Assembly (NCBI GenBank): GCA_930367215.1
Contig: OV884059.1
Span: 247,999,803-248,063,802 of the forward strand
DNA length: 64,000 nucleotides
Source: Pollenia angustigena
Lineage: Eukaryota > Arthropoda > Insecta > Diptera > Polleniidae
Direction: 5' to 3'
Positions within the stretch are counted from its first letter, which is position 1. The number at the start of each line of letters is the position of its first letter. Positions 21,417 through 33,075 of the stretch are shown here, in pieces. The notes under the pieces are model-generated. The model did not search any database. It was given only the letters and a program-made list of their open reading frames with translations, and was not told the DNA's origin. The position numbers and the translations under genes were made by a program.

Positions 21417-22614
21417 AAAAAATTTTAAGATATATTTAAAACTTATAACTTATAACTTTTTTTAATTTTCTAGAATTTCAACTTTCTATATAACACATGG
21501 TTCGATCTGCAAAAAATTATTCATAACCGTCATACAAAGTTCTATTAGCTAGTTAAGGTATTTGGAATATTATTGTTCAATAATTGATATTGTACAATAA
21601 TGCCTATGTGTATATAATATTAGTAAGTAGGAGAATATATTGCCCACAATCAAAAGTCTTTTGATTTATTTTGCGCAAGAAGGAATATTTTGAAACGTAT
21701 TGACAACATTATTTAATACATAAATGTGTGCGTTGGTTTAAGCGCAATTTATTAAATAGTTTAGAGCACAACGACAAGAATAATACCAATAAAGAACTCA
21801 ATAATATTAAGCCTTTTTACGGTTATCGTTGTCGAAAGTGACTAAACAACGTTGAGCATCGGAATTCTATCTACCTTTTGAGACTCAATTTGTGGGAAAA
21901 CTAAGAAATTAGCTTTGATAATTTTAAAAGGATAATAATATTTCAGGACTTAATTCAAATTAATCAAAATAAAGCAATTTGTGTTTTAATTTTATCTTTC
22001 TATCACTTACAACTACAATTCGAGTCGGAAAAAAAGCCAACAAGTATGGGAATGTAAGAAAAGATTAAATCACTGTTTATTGTTGGTGTTGTGTTTAAGC
22101 TTTGATATTGGTACAAGTAAGACTTATTCGCTTTAGGGTTTTATTTGTATAATCTTATTAATAATAAATTTTGTATTTCCAAAAATAACTTTGATATTTA
22201 ATTAGAAACGGACCATATTCAACCTTAGTTTCCTCAAAAGAAGAAAAAAATAGAACATTTTAGGAATGTATTTAAAAGACAAAATGCGTATTTGCGTTTA
22301 AATACGTACATATTTCCAATTGGTATGTACTTGTATTTGAAATACATCCCAACCCTGCTTATACCCGTTTTAGTCAGTATGTTTGTTCATGTAATTTTTT
22401 ACAAAGCCCTAAATGTTTTCACATAAATAAACGTACATTCATGGGTACATGTGGAATTTGCTGGATTATACACTCCACGCCAAGTTGCTGAAAACAAGTT
22501 TCTTAACGTTTGTATTTATGCAAGAATCAGTGTTGCCAGAGATCTAATTGCAAATTAATTTAAATTACCAAAATGTTTTTTAAATAATTGTCATAACATC
22601 AGATCAGTGTTGCC

Positions 22615-23868
22615 AGTGAAATTTCGAGAAAGATACATTTTAGGTGCCAAAAAGATACACTTTTTCCCAAAAAGATACATAGTGAAAAAAATTTGAAAAT
22701 CTATTTATAACGTTTATCATTTAGAAACATATTCTTTTACTTTATATTTAATGAATATTGTAAAGAAAGTTATCAGGTATGTTTCAGGTATCGACTCGAA
22801 TTGAAAATGAAAAATTTTTTGAATCCGCATAATTCATAAATTGGTGTTCTAAAATCCACATGTTTTTGTGTATTCGAAGTTTTTGTACGAACAAACTTAA
22901 GTTGAACTAAAGATCGCTGATTTGCTAACCGCAGCGTGATAGCAAAGTCTTATATTTATTAAAAAATCGTGAAAGCTGTTAAGAATCACAGGAAAAAACG
23001 CTTCTATCGCGAATATGGCTAAAATTCGAGAAAAATTGCAAACTTTTAAACAAATACTAAAATTAATTTCAAATCACTATATGGGTTTAAAAAACAAAAT
23101 GTCGAAAGTAACAAAATAAAAAACCAAAAAAGCGAAATTTCGCGAAAATTTTTAATATTTCGCCATAAAATTCATTTTAAGTCCCTAAAACAATAAGGAA
23201 TCGCAAAAATTCGTTATTAGCGGAAATTAGCAAAGTATACTTTTTATTATTAATCGTTTAAGCTATAAAGAATTAAAAAACTTACAGGAACAAGTCGCGT
23301 TTATCGCGAACATGGCTAAAATTCGCGAAACATTGCAAAATTTAAAACAAACTCAAAAACTAGTTTAAGATTGCTTAATCGATTAAAAAAAAAACAGCTT
23401 GTCGGACAATAAATATAAATAAAAAAAATTTTAAATTTTGGGTTAGTTAGGGCCTTTTGCGGTTTAGGTAACGAAAATACCCGGATACCATGTAAATTAA
23501 TTTTTATAATTATTTAAGTCATAAATATTAGGTATGTTTTTACTAAGTCGATTATATCAAAAAGTTCATATAAATTTCCTGAAAATAAAAAAGATGTTCA
23601 TATTTCTTCAGAACAACTTCGCGCTACTAGTAATCATCGATTTAGGTGGATCGTATGTTTAAACATCCTTTATGCTATCTTTCTTCATTATTAAAGCTGC
23701 TATTGTATTATTATTGAGTCGGCAACGATTATCAGTCTTCAAATATTTTATTTCTGTACATTTTGCGTACAGATTCAAAAGATACGAAAAATTTCAGGAT
23801 TATACATGGTACTTGAAGTCATAAAGAGATACGAAAAATGTATCTTTCGTATCCTAATGGCAACACTG
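22615..23868 (+). mobile_element. hAT element, 1.25 kb, non-autonomous
   Basis: Tips CAGTGTTGCCAGTG and complement CAGTGTTGCCATTAGG are flanked by an exact 8-bp duplication CATCAGAT (22607-22614, 23869-23876). AAAGATACA(T/C)TTTT motifs are repeated inside both ends. Internal AAATTCGCGAAA-like and CGCGAA motifs recur at about 23030-23340. It has no transposase frame. Confidence 0.9.
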
Positions 23869-23876
23869 CATCAGAT

Positions 23877-24120
23877 ATTTATAATTAAAATATTATTTTT
23901 TTATTTAATTCAATTTAATCTTCGTGTTTCACTCAAAAAGTACTTTTTTATTAAATAGTTCGAGAGTGTGCGCAATTGGGAGAAAGTTCGTGAGTATGCG
24001 TGCGTGATACCATAAATATTGTTAGTGAGAGTGCGTGATCGTAAGTCTAAAATTTACTCACGCGCACAGTAGTGTGTCCCTCCAAATATTGTTGTAGAGT
24101 CTACGCACGCATGCACGCTT
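23877..24120. other. unassigned short stretch
   Basis: A locally G+C-richer block with GTGCGTGA, CACGCGCACA and ACGCACGCATGCACGC repeats, directly before the second copy of the TIR element. Confidence 0.4.
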
Positions 24121-25067
24121 ACACGCAAAGAAAAAACATGGTTGTGGTAAACATATTCTAAGAGCAACATATTATGATAAGATTCATGAGTGTAGTCACC
24201 ATATTAAGATTATCATTGAATCCTTTTATGACTAAACATACTCGTAATATTACATCATAACATTTTTCCCTTAATCATATTATTATTCCGTTAATTATAC
24301 TAAGTTAAGAAGTAATCAAATTATTGTCATGTTAATCATAATAAGTTAAGAAGCAATCATATTATTATCATGTTAATCATAATAAGCTAAAAAATTAATC
24401 ATATGATTGTCATGGTAATCATAATAAGCTAAGAAGTAATTATATTATCATCATGTTAATCATAATAAATTTAGAAGCAATCATATTATGATACAGCACC
24501 TTTCATACCTGTCATAAAAATACAAAATAAATTAAAATTTTTTTTTGCATTGATTTTTTATTTTGTGTTTTTTAACAATTTTTCTTAACGTAAATCAAAT
24601 AGCGGAGTTCAATATAAAGCTTGCAAAAGAGCAAGTGCAAAATATGTGGTTTTCATGGGTAACCGCGTACGTCAATTTTTCCGATTTTGAGATGTTGATG
24701 CCATATTGCCTAATTTTAAACGCTCTTTACATGTTTCTATAAATTTTTTAAAAAAGATGGATCAATTCCGATTTTTTAACGTTTAAAGTTTTAAAAGTGC
24801 AATAACTAGCCCATAGTTGGATTTAAAATGGTTTTTCGACTTTCCTGAAAAATTTGTTTTAAGACACACGCGGTTGCCCATGAAAACCACAGACATATCG
24901 TAACACTTTTAAAAATATAACGAAATAGTTATATTCCTTCAATTTTTCAGAAATGACTTTATACACTACCAGACTATTATATTGTATTTTCTTTTTACAT
25001 TTTACTTTAGCTTTCCTTTGGAAAGCAATGAGGTATATTGAATGTACAGAAAAATTTACAATTATTA

Positions 25068-25130
25068 GACACCAGCAGAATGTAATGCATTTTCTGGTCC
25101 GCTACGGCCTTCGTCAGCATTCTTTGTGTC
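25068..25130 (-). ncRNA. Hammerhead ribozyme motif, copy 3 (stem II weakened)
   Basis: Same fold as the other copies on the minus strand, with core CUGACGA, GAAA and AAUGCAUU intact. Two substitutions change stem II to AGGCC/GGACC, breaking one pair. Cleavage is probably reduced. Confidence 0.65.
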
Positions 25131-25230
25131 TCACTGGATAGTGTTACTTTATAAATTGAATGTATTTAACTCAACTATTTTAACACATAGAAACTGGGAA
25201 TTATTTCCTTCCGAAGGTTACTTTTTATTA

Positions 25231-25382
25231 TATTCAACATTTTTCATTTTTCGAATTTATTCTATGAGCTAAATTTCAGTTATGTATTTTATAAAGCTAG
25301 AACTATTACAAAAAAGCTTTATAAAATATATAACTGAAATTTAGCTCATAGAATAAATTCGAGAAATGGAAAATGTTGAATA
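25231..25382. repeat. Long internal hairpin of the Penelope-like element
   Basis: A left arm of about 68 bp (TATTCAACATTTTTCATTTT...ATAAAGCT) is almost exactly complementary to the right arm, with a loop of about 16 nt. The same hairpin lies at about 28350-28500. It arises from head-to-head joining of terminal repeat sequence. Confidence 0.8.
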
Positions 25383-25397
25383 TTGTTATAAACTTAT

Positions 25398-25776
25398 TTA
25401 ATTTCGTTTCTCATTCCTATAAATTAAATGTCTGCAATTTTGAGCTACATTGTCTGTATCAGATTTAAAATTTATTCTTTGATCTATTGGTACGTTGATA
25501 ATTTGCAACACTTCTAACATGAAGCGTCGTTTGTAGTTTGTTTCTGTATTTAAAACTGTTGTATTTTCAAAATCTGGTGCATTATTGAAATTGGCACAAT
25601 GTGATGACAATGCAGTTTTTTGATTTTTGATCAGATCTGTGTCCTGCTAATCTAGTTTTTAATTTGTTTTTCGTGGTACCTGTATAAACTTTACTACATA
25701 TTTTATTATCTTTACCCTTGCATGTTATCTTGTAAACAATATTAGATCTAACTAATTTATCTGTCCTATCTATCAT
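25398..25776 (-). pseudogene. Penelope-like GIY-YIG endonuclease fragment, frameshifted
   Basis: Frame 25776-25582 encodes NIVYKITCKGKDNK, then KVYTGTTKNKLKTRLAGHRSD. This has the VY...VYTGTT pair of GIY-YIG nucleases as found in Penelope-like elements, with the conserved Arg and His. Frame 25610-25398 continues with HCANFNNAPDFENTTVLNTE, then YKRRFMLEVLQI, the usual C-terminal region of this family. The two frames are offset, so one frameshift lies near 25590. The N-terminal reverse transcriptase is absent. In an intact element this endonuclease nicks the target for reverse transcription. Confidence 0.85.
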
Positions 25777-26445
25777 TTTACTAAATAATCTATCTACTGT
25801 AGGATGATATGTCCAAAATTAAGGCACTTTCACTTCATATATTGGAATAACTTGAAAACCAGAGACATATCGTAACACTTTTAAAAATATAACGAACTCT
25901 CTTTGTGTTCTGTTGTTGGATTTTAGAAAAAATAAAACTACGATAGTTTGCATTTGCACTATTACATCACTAATACTGAATGAACTCCTCTAATATTTAA
26001 ATTTTTTTAATCTTATTTTTTTAAGGGAATTCATCTTTAAATTGTTTAACCGCTCACATATTAAATAAACGACACAACTGATTCAAAATTATTTTACAAA
26101 TGGCGCTAACATAATATTATTAGGGTAAAAATAGTTTGATTGGATCTTTAACATAGTATGATAAAAGTATAGAAGGTTATCATGTTATGGCTATTAAATA
26201 TCATGATATGGTTGTGAGTAATATAATATGTTTTGAAAGTTATCATGAAAGTTAAAGTTAGAAAAATAATTATTTTTCGGTCAACAATACTCAAATTTAT
26301 AATTGCGATTAACATTGATATGTTTACAGTTACTATAATATTGTTGATATTAAATAAAAATAACTATTATTTGTGTACGTCAACAATATATTGTTACATT
26401 AAACATAGAGTAACCATGCCCAACCATATTTTTTCTCTGCGTGTA

Positions 26446-26553
26446 GATTTTTGAAAAACTGGGGAAAAGTTACGGCATTTGATTTCGATCTTAATTTCCA
26501 TTTGATTTGTATAGTATTTTTTGAGGCCCTATGCTCCTAAAAGGAACAACGGG

Positions 26554-26593
<40 letters not shown>

Positions 26594-27644
26594 TATATGT
26601 ATACTATTTTCGATCGATATCGAATACCGTTATTTGCCTTCTGATTTATTTTCAAAGCAACTTCGACTCATTTGTAGAAATTTATTAAATCTTTGAACCT
26701 TCTAAAAATCTAAAATTTTTTAAAATTATCTTTTGAGAAATAACTAAATACATCAATTTTTCTGAAGTTATTTAAAAAAATTAATTTTATACATTTCCAC
26801 TGGAGGGGTTGCCCTAATATACTTATGTACATTAACACTTGCAATGAAGTTAGGTATGTCTTTAATACACAAATGCGTAAATTACAATGAGATGAGGAAG
26901 TATCTTTAAAAATATTTAATTTTTTTCCTTTTTTTTGTTTACATTTGTTTATAAACTTATCTGTATATAATTACATACATTCATATGTATATATGTACAT
27001 ACCTAATACATATATAAAACATATTTGTAAAGAAAGTGAAATTTATCTTAATTTGCAAAGCTTACACAGAAAATGACTCATTCAAGTTTAAGTTTGATAT
27101 GTAAACATGAAGCAAAAAACACAGATATGCTATTTTGCTTTCAAAACAAAGCCCAATAGTCTTTTTGTATGTCACACACCTCCGTAATCTCTTTTATTTG
27201 ATACACGATACGAACTAGTGATGTTACGAATATTCGTATTCGAAATGCCGAGTATTCGTTTTTTTTAATGACATTCACATTCGCCAAATTTAAGCGATTA
27301 TTCGAGAATTGTTTACAAAAGCGTTCCAAAAAAAAAAAAAAAATATACAAAAGTTAAAAAAAAAATGCATAAAATGAGACAAAAAGTTTACTCGTTATAA
27401 ATTTTCAAGCTCTTGATCTTTTTCGTAAAAAATATTTATTTAATGCGTATCTTATATTTCTCAATGGAAAGCTTCATCAGGAATATTTATTATTATTTTC
27501 AATTAAACAACAAAATTGTCAATAATAAAAATTATGCACACCCAATTAGCAAATTTTGCTGAAAATCAAGTGCAAAACAATTGGTATTCAAATTCGAATT
27601 TCAAGTTTCAAGGGCTGAGATATACTTTTGTAAAATTGGAATTT
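26446..27644. other. unassigned stretch with an AT microsatellite
   Basis: An (AT)n run lies at about 26561-26600. CTAGTGATGTTACGAATATT at about 27219-27238 looks like a possible hAT tip, but no partner was found. No exon was recognised. Confidence 0.45.
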
Positions 27645-27850
27645 AAAATCAAGCAAATATCACTCAAGTCAAATTACAATTTATAAAGCTTTCATACTTC
27701 AATATTCCTGGATAATATTGAAGGAAAAGGACTAGTTATTAAAGTATGAAAGCTTTATAAATTGTAATTTGACTAAGACTACACATTCGATTAATATGAA
27801 ATAATAAATGTTACTCATCATGAGAAATAAATTCCCAGATTCTATTTATT
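27645..27850 (-). repeat. Diverged copy of the 21.2-21.4-kb repeat
   Basis: Shares AAGCTTT, TTGTA(A/G)TTTGACT(T/A)AG, ACACATTCGA(A/T)TAATATGAAA and CATGAGAAATAAATTCCCA with 21160-21420. It lacks the 86-bp MITE present there, so it shows the pre-insertion state. Confidence 0.65.
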
Positions 27851-28185
27851 ACTTAAATGTTTTGAAATCGAATAGCATTTAAAAACACGTCAAGCTTATT
27901 TCAAGTTAAATTTTAAGCACTTGAAATTTTGAGTGCTATTTGGGCAGGAAATTATTCTATTATATTATTATAAATAGAAACTGGGAATTATTCAATTATT
28001 CAAACAAAATTTCAGTTATGTATTTTATAAAGCTTTTTTGTAATAGTTCTATTCCTTCAATTTTTCAGAAATGACTTTATACACTACCAGACTATTATAT
28101 TGTATTTTCTTTTTACATTTTACTTTAGCCTTCCTTTGGAAAGCAATGAGGTATATTGAATGAACAGAAAAATTTACAATTATTA

Positions 28186-28248
28186 GACACCAGCAGAATG
28201 TAATGCATTTTCTGGCCCGCTACGGCCGTCGTCAGCATTCTTTGTGTC
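28186..28248 (-). ncRNA. Hammerhead ribozyme motif, copy 4
   Basis: Core, stem II GGCC/GGCC, GAAA and palindromic AAUGCAUU are identical to copies 1 and 2. Outer stem I pairs GACAC with GUGUC. Confidence 0.75.
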
Positions 28249-28515
28249 TCACTGGATAGTGTTACTTTATAAATTGAATGTATTTAACTCAACTATTTAA
28301 ACAAATAGAAACTGGGAATTATTTCCTTCCGAAGGTTACTTTATATTATATTCAACATTTTTCATTTTTCGAATTTATTCTATGAGCTAAATTTCAGTTA
28401 TGTATTTTATAAAGCTAGAACTATTACAAAAAAGCTTTATAAAATACATAACTGAAATTTAGCTCATAGAATAAATTCGAAAAATGAAAAATGTTGAATA
28501 TTGTTATAAACTTAT

Positions 28516-28905
28516 TTAATTTCGTTTCTCATTCCTATAAATTATATGTCTGCAATTTTGAGCCACATTGTCTGTATCAGATTTAAAATTTATTCTTTGA
28601 TCTATGGGTACGTTGATAATTTGCAACACTTCTAACAGGAAGCGTCGTTTGTAGTTTGTTTCTGTATTTAAAACTGTTGTATTTTCAAAATCTGGTGCAT
28701 TATTGAAATTGGCACAAAGTGATGACAATGCAGTTTTTTGATTTTTGATCAGATCTGTGTCCTGCTAATCTAGTTTTTACCTGTATAAACTTTACTACAT
28801 ATTTTATTATCTTTACCCTTGCATGTTATCTTGTAAACAATATTAGATCTAACTAATTTATCTGTCCTATCTATCATTTTACTAAATAATCTATCTACTG
28901 TAGGA
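28516..28905 (-). pseudogene. Penelope-like endonuclease fragment, second copy
   Basis: Frame 28728-28516 encodes the C-terminal region (NAPDFENTTVLNTETNY..., YKRRFLLEVLQI), almost identical to copy C. Upstream, 17 bp present in copy C is deleted near 28777, removing part of the GIY-YIG core and shifting frame. It is non-functional. Confidence 0.8.
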
Positions 28906-28958
28906 TGATATGTCCAAAATTAAGGCACATTCACTTCATATATTGGAATAACTTGAAA

Positions 28959-29877
28959 GCTGTTCACCATATTCATTTAAAAAAATCCGAAACTCGGAAC
29001 AGTATTATCCTTAAGCCGTGCATACATTGTTTTCAAATTTGCCCAGTAGTTTCAGAGATATCGTTGAAGTTTTGAAGTTAGAGTTCTTTAAAAACTAATC
29101 AAAAATAAAAATGCGACAAAAGTCACAGTTTTGGACTAAAAACATTTAGCCAAACATATTTATTTATTTTTATGTTATTATGTATGTATGTCGCATCATT
29201 ATATAATTTAGCTGTATTTTACATCAAAAATTTTAAAAATTTATGAAAAGTTTTTTAAAATTTAAAAAAAAATTATTTATTAAGTCTGTGTTCATACGGC
29301 TCATGTATTATTGACATGATTGCTACTTTATAGGAGGAAAGGGACGAGGGGAAAAGAAACGAGTACACAGATTTTAATCGATAGATATATTGATTAACTT
29401 TTTCCACTTTAAATTTCATTAAATCGGTTGAGTTGTTATTGGGGAATTTAAGGGCAAAGTAGAACTTTAGATTTTTTAACTTTAATATGTTTTTTTTAAT
29501 TATTTAAAATTGTAATTTTTGGATTAAAATAATAATCATTAACAATTGTTGTAATAATGGGACACATTAAAAAAAATAAAATGTTTACACTATAAAAAAA
29601 ATTTTAACATTAAAAAGAAATAGTTAAATCAACTAGAAATTTTGCTATTATTACTGAAAATTTTACAATTTTTTTCTTCAAATTTGTTTACACTTACAAA
29701 AACTTTAGAAATATTATATTAAATCTTGCTACTACTACAGAAGAATTTATTATTTTTTGCTGTAAAATTTGTAAATATTAGCAAAATAAATCCGCTGAAT
29801 TCTGATTTTTTTTAAATTTTGATACGAAAATTAGGTCTTTATTTTTTGAATATTTCTTATTTATTAAAACATTTCAT
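28959..29877. other. unassigned stretch with a truncated MITE
   Basis: A truncated third copy of the 257-265-bp MITE occupies about 29280-29370 (GTCTGTGTTCATACGGCTCA to GAAACGAGTACACAG). The rest is AT-rich with no recognised gene. Confidence 0.5.
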
Positions 29878-30137
29878 ACATATCGTCACCTCAAATGCAA
29901 AAGGACGTAACAACAAAAAAATTCGATATGAAATTTTTCATTGATTTTTGTTCCTTTTATTAAACTACATGTTCACAAAAAATTTTAGATCCCTGCAATC
30001 AAAAATGGAGACTTTATTAAAGAAACTCCAACGCCAAGTACACCTTTTTGTTACTGATTGTGTAAAGTTTTTTGCTTTTCCTGTAAAAAAATAAAAATTG
30101 TTGTTACGCCCTTTTGCATTTTAGGTGACGATATGTG
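29878..30137. mobile_element. TIR element with CATATCGTCACC ends
   Basis: Left CATATCGTCACCTCAAATGC and right GCATTTTAGGTGACGATATG are inverse with few mismatches, and pairing continues inward through AAAAGGACGTAACAACAA. About 260 bp, no coding capacity, target duplication unclear. Confidence 0.65.
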
Positions 30138-30620
30138 GATAAAAAAAACCTTTTAAAAATAAAAGCAGCAATATATTTTAAGAGCTTTTGTAACAAGTGA
30201 GTTTCTGTTTATTATTATTTTTTACTAATACAATGTCTGTGTAAGATCTAATGAATTATAATTATTGTTCATTTAATTGAAAGATTGATTGCAAATATTC
30301 TATATTCTGTTCTGTGTTATTTCTGTTCTTTAGTAGTTTTTTGACTTCTTCATCTAAGTCCCGATGTTCCATTTTCCATTAATTTCGAATACTGGAGATG
30401 CACGGATCTGACGTTGCCAATAATATATTAAATAGATCTTCATTAGTGGAATTTCGTGAAATTTTTCTAGTATTGTGCTTTCTATAAAATCTGTAATCCT
30501 TATTTCTTTTTTCCTGAGCTTATATACGTTTTTGTTTTCGTTACTCGTCAGATAATCATCAGAAGATTCTTTTAGGAGTTGTATATTTATCATAATCGTC
30601 TGACAAACAGCATATGCTAG
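30138..30620. other. unassigned stretch
   Basis: No element boundaries seen. A 79-codon minus-strand frame (30354-30593) has more mixed composition than most noise frames (SSDDYLTSNENKNVYKLRK) but shows no recognisable domain or splice support. Confidence 0.3.
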
Positions 30621-30628
30621 CTGGGTAT

Positions 30629-31400
30629 CAGGGTTCCCAGTTTTATTTTAAGCCTTATCCCTAATTCATCCCCAAAAATCCCCAAAATAGCTATTTTCTT
30701 ATCCCCAAAAATCCCCACATTTTCTTAAAAATAAAATACATAATATTATGTCAATGGAAAAATATGCGTAATAATAAAAAAAATATGTGTAATATTAAAA
30801 CTAATGTTGTTTATTGTTTGAGTTCTACGTATCTATGTACACATGTATAATATGTAACAAGGGTTACGTTAAAACGTAAAAGAAAAATAATTATGCGTCA
30901 ATCTTTATCATTTCAAAAACTAGGGAATCAAAGTCTTCTGATTCATCAGCCAGTACAATTTTTTTTACATGTTGTTTGTTTAAAAAGTGCATTTGAGATG
31001 ATTGAATTAATTTGTCACAGCAAGCTGGATTATTTTAAAGTGTGTATTTATTATTTTTAATTTTAATAACTAACATATATTGAATTCTATTGCAAATATT
31101 GATTTTGGCTGCATTCATTAAAAGACTAATTAAACAGAAGTAACGCTAATTGGTACAAAAAACAAGTTCTTGAAAAAGTTTTAAACCGCAAAAAAGACTA
31201 AAATTTGTACCTACAACTTGACCAAATCGGTTTCGCCATTGCAAAAATGGAATTTATAATAATATATTATCCCCAAAAATCCCCAGCGAAAAAAGTGCTT
31301 TTCCCCAAAAAACCCCCTGGGGATTTTCACTAAATTTGTATCCCCAATTGCAAAAAAAAATTCCCAATTCGGGGATAAATCCCCAAAACTGGGAACACTG
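30629..31400 (+). mobile_element. hAT element, 772 bp, non-autonomous
   Basis: Tips CAGGGTTCCCAGTTTT and complement CAGTGTTCCCAGTTTT are flanked by an exact 8-bp duplication CTGGGTAT (30621-30628, 31401-31408). Subterminal ATCCCCAAAAATCCCC repeats lie at both ends, as near 8252-8398. No transposase. Confidence 0.92.
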
Positions 31401-31408
31401 CTGGGTAT

Positions 31409-32714
31409 ACGTACAAATGAATAACGTGTGAAAATATACAGTTATGAATTTACATGCATACCTATTTCTAAAACGTTCTCGAGTGGTCGATTTGAAACAT
31501 TTTGGAAATATTTTAATACTTCTGACATTAAGATTTTAGAACCGTTTTACCAATTCAACATACCCAAAGGTCGTAAGTAAATGAAATGCCAATCGGGATC
31601 TTTAAATTAAAATTCTAGGCAATCAAAATTTTTAAATGGTTTAAAAGATGGAACACGGGGCCTAGATGGAACATAGCACCTCAAAAATAGATAACTAGAC
31701 AGAATAAAATTTTTTTAAACTCTTTGAAAACAAAAAAGGTCAAACATAAATTTAAGTTAATTCATTAAATTTTAACTTTCTTTAAAGAATTTGCTAAAGA
31801 GCGGCTGTATTAATAAACAGCCTTACAATTAATTAAGCTTTTCTAATATAATATACAAAAACTTTTGAAAAAGAAACTCAGATCTCCAAGTTCGGAAAGG
31901 CCAGCACTACCAACAAAAAATTAAAATACGCAAGTAATTGGAAGAATGCCTAAAATATAATAAGCCAACATGTTTTAGAAGGAAATATTTATATGCATAT
32001 GTATTTATGTATGCGTGTGCATACATATTTAAGGTAAAAAAGAACTTTCACTCAACCAACGTGTTGTGTTATTCATAAGCAAACATTTTAATTGAAATTT
32101 AAATATTGCAACAATTTCCTAAACAAGGTATACACAGTAAAAGTAATGAAATAAATTTTTAATAATAAATAATGTGACACGGTTGCCCGATTTAAAGATT
32201 TTAGGGTAAAAAATGGCATATTGACTATTTGATGATTTATGCCTTAAATTTTACGATGTTTTAAATAACAAATTTCATACTAATTTACAAACGTTTTCAA
32301 TGTTATTTCATATTTTTTTAATAACTTCATAGACACTATTCGTTAATTTGGTTGGCTGTTATTTTCATATGTTAAGAGTTTTATTTACAAATTACGCTTT
32401 ATTCTCTTTATTTTTTATTTATTTTAAAATATAAAAATTTACGCTTTGGATTCTGGTATAGATCTAAATTTTCCTTGAACACTATAAACATTTTCTGATG
32501 TGTAAAATCGGTGTTCGATATCGCTCAGTTCATGTGGCACTCAATTTTCGTACTTTGTTATTTATGAATGCTAAAATATTTGAACAATTTTTAATAGTTT
32601 TTCTCCAATGATTATAGATGTAAATCGAGCCAAGTCCTTATTTCTAGATTCGCAAACTTGGTGTTATTTTACAATGACAATTTTTCTGTAGATTTGTGTA
32701 CACGCTCAAAAAAT
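31409..32714. other. unassigned AT-rich stretch
   Basis: No exon or bounded repeat was recognised. Short ATGTATGT-type runs lie near 31995-32030. Confidence 0.45.
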
Positions 32715-33075
32715 AAAATTAACCGATTAAACTAAAACCTCGATTAATTAGTCTGAGTTCATACGGCTCGTGTCTTATTGACAAGATTGCTACTTTATAG
32801 GCGAGAGGGATGAGGGGAAAAGAAACGAGTACACAGTACACGCATGTACTGTCTTTACGTTTTGCTTTTTCATTCGTTGTTTAATTTTTTATTGTTTTCA
32901 ATATCAAAAAAGCACATGTCGTCAACATGACATGAATCATTTGAACGACAATTTATGTTCAAAGAAGAAAAAGGAAGAATCTTGTCAATAAGACATGAGC
33001 CGTATGAACTTAGAATTAATTCAGCGATTAACCGATTAAAGCAATCGCCCGATTAAATGAATACCCTAATACATA
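32715..33075 (+). mobile_element. hAT relic, GGTTAACCG family copy 3, split by a MITE
   Basis: ATTAACCGATTAAAC-ACCTCGATTAATTA on the left and GCGATTAACCGATTAAAG...GCCCGATTAAATGAATACCC on the right match the right end of the copy at 47.8-47.9 kb. The two parts are separated by the MITE at 32751-33015. Confidence 0.6.
32751..33015 (+). mobile_element. PIF/Harbinger-like MITE, copy 2
   Basis: 265 bp, closely similar to 10262-10518, flanked by TTA (32748-32750, 33016-33018). The uninterrupted site exists at about 47850 (CGGTTAATTAATCGAGCGAT), confirming a 3-bp duplication. Confidence 0.88.

Larger units (their letters stand above)
20161..22357 (+). mobile_element. hAT element, 2.2 kb, non-autonomous
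   Basis: Tip CAGGGTTGGAAAAATACATG and the complement of the right tip, CAGGGTTGGGATGTATTTC, are flanked by an exact 8-bp duplication CTTATACC (20153-20160, 22358-22365). No transposase frame was found. It has collected smaller insertions at 20283-20413, 21191-21276 and about 21298-21416. Confidence 0.88.
24925..25852 (-). mobile_element. Penelope-like element, 5'-truncated, copy C
   Basis: Reading on the minus strand: a GIY-YIG endonuclease fragment, then a long internal hairpin, then a terminal repeat with a hammerhead motif. The reverse transcriptase is missing. Flanking 44-bp direct repeats define the insertion exactly. The 5' boundary (after TATTGGAATAACT) is shared with the copy at 28.0-28.96 kb. 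Confidence 0.85.
24881..25896. repeat. 44-bp target-site duplication (24881-24924 and 25853-25896)
   Basis: Both begin TGAAAACCA and end AAAAATATAACGAA, differing at one position in 44. In copy 1 of the host element the related sequence (about 1553-1607, complement) is present once and uninterrupted. Long, variable duplications are known for Penelope-like insertions. Confidence 0.85.
24121..26445 (-). mobile_element. TIR element, copy 2, split by a Penelope-like insertion
   Basis: This is the reverse-orientation relative of 1223-2312. Ends ACACGCAAAGAAAAAACATG and CTCTGCGTGT are inverse. The subrepeat array (about 24290-24490) and the opposite end with GTAACCATGCCCAACCATA match copy 1. The middle is interrupted at 24925-25852 by a Penelope-like element. 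Without that insertion it is about 1.35 kb, a little longer than copy 1. Confidence 0.75.
28005..28958 (-). mobile_element. Penelope-like element, 5'-truncated, copy D
   Basis: Same layout as copy C: endonuclease fragment, hairpin (about 28350-28500), hammerhead terminal repeat. It reaches further at the 3' side, into an additional CTTTATAAAATACATAACTG block, showing the permuted terminal repeat. Its 5' boundary coincides with copy C to within a few bases. No target duplication was identified. Confidence 0.8.

Noticed and set aside
27219..27300. hAT tip TAGTGATGTTACGAATATTCG
   Set aside because: No inverse partner and no 8-bp duplication could be found in the window.
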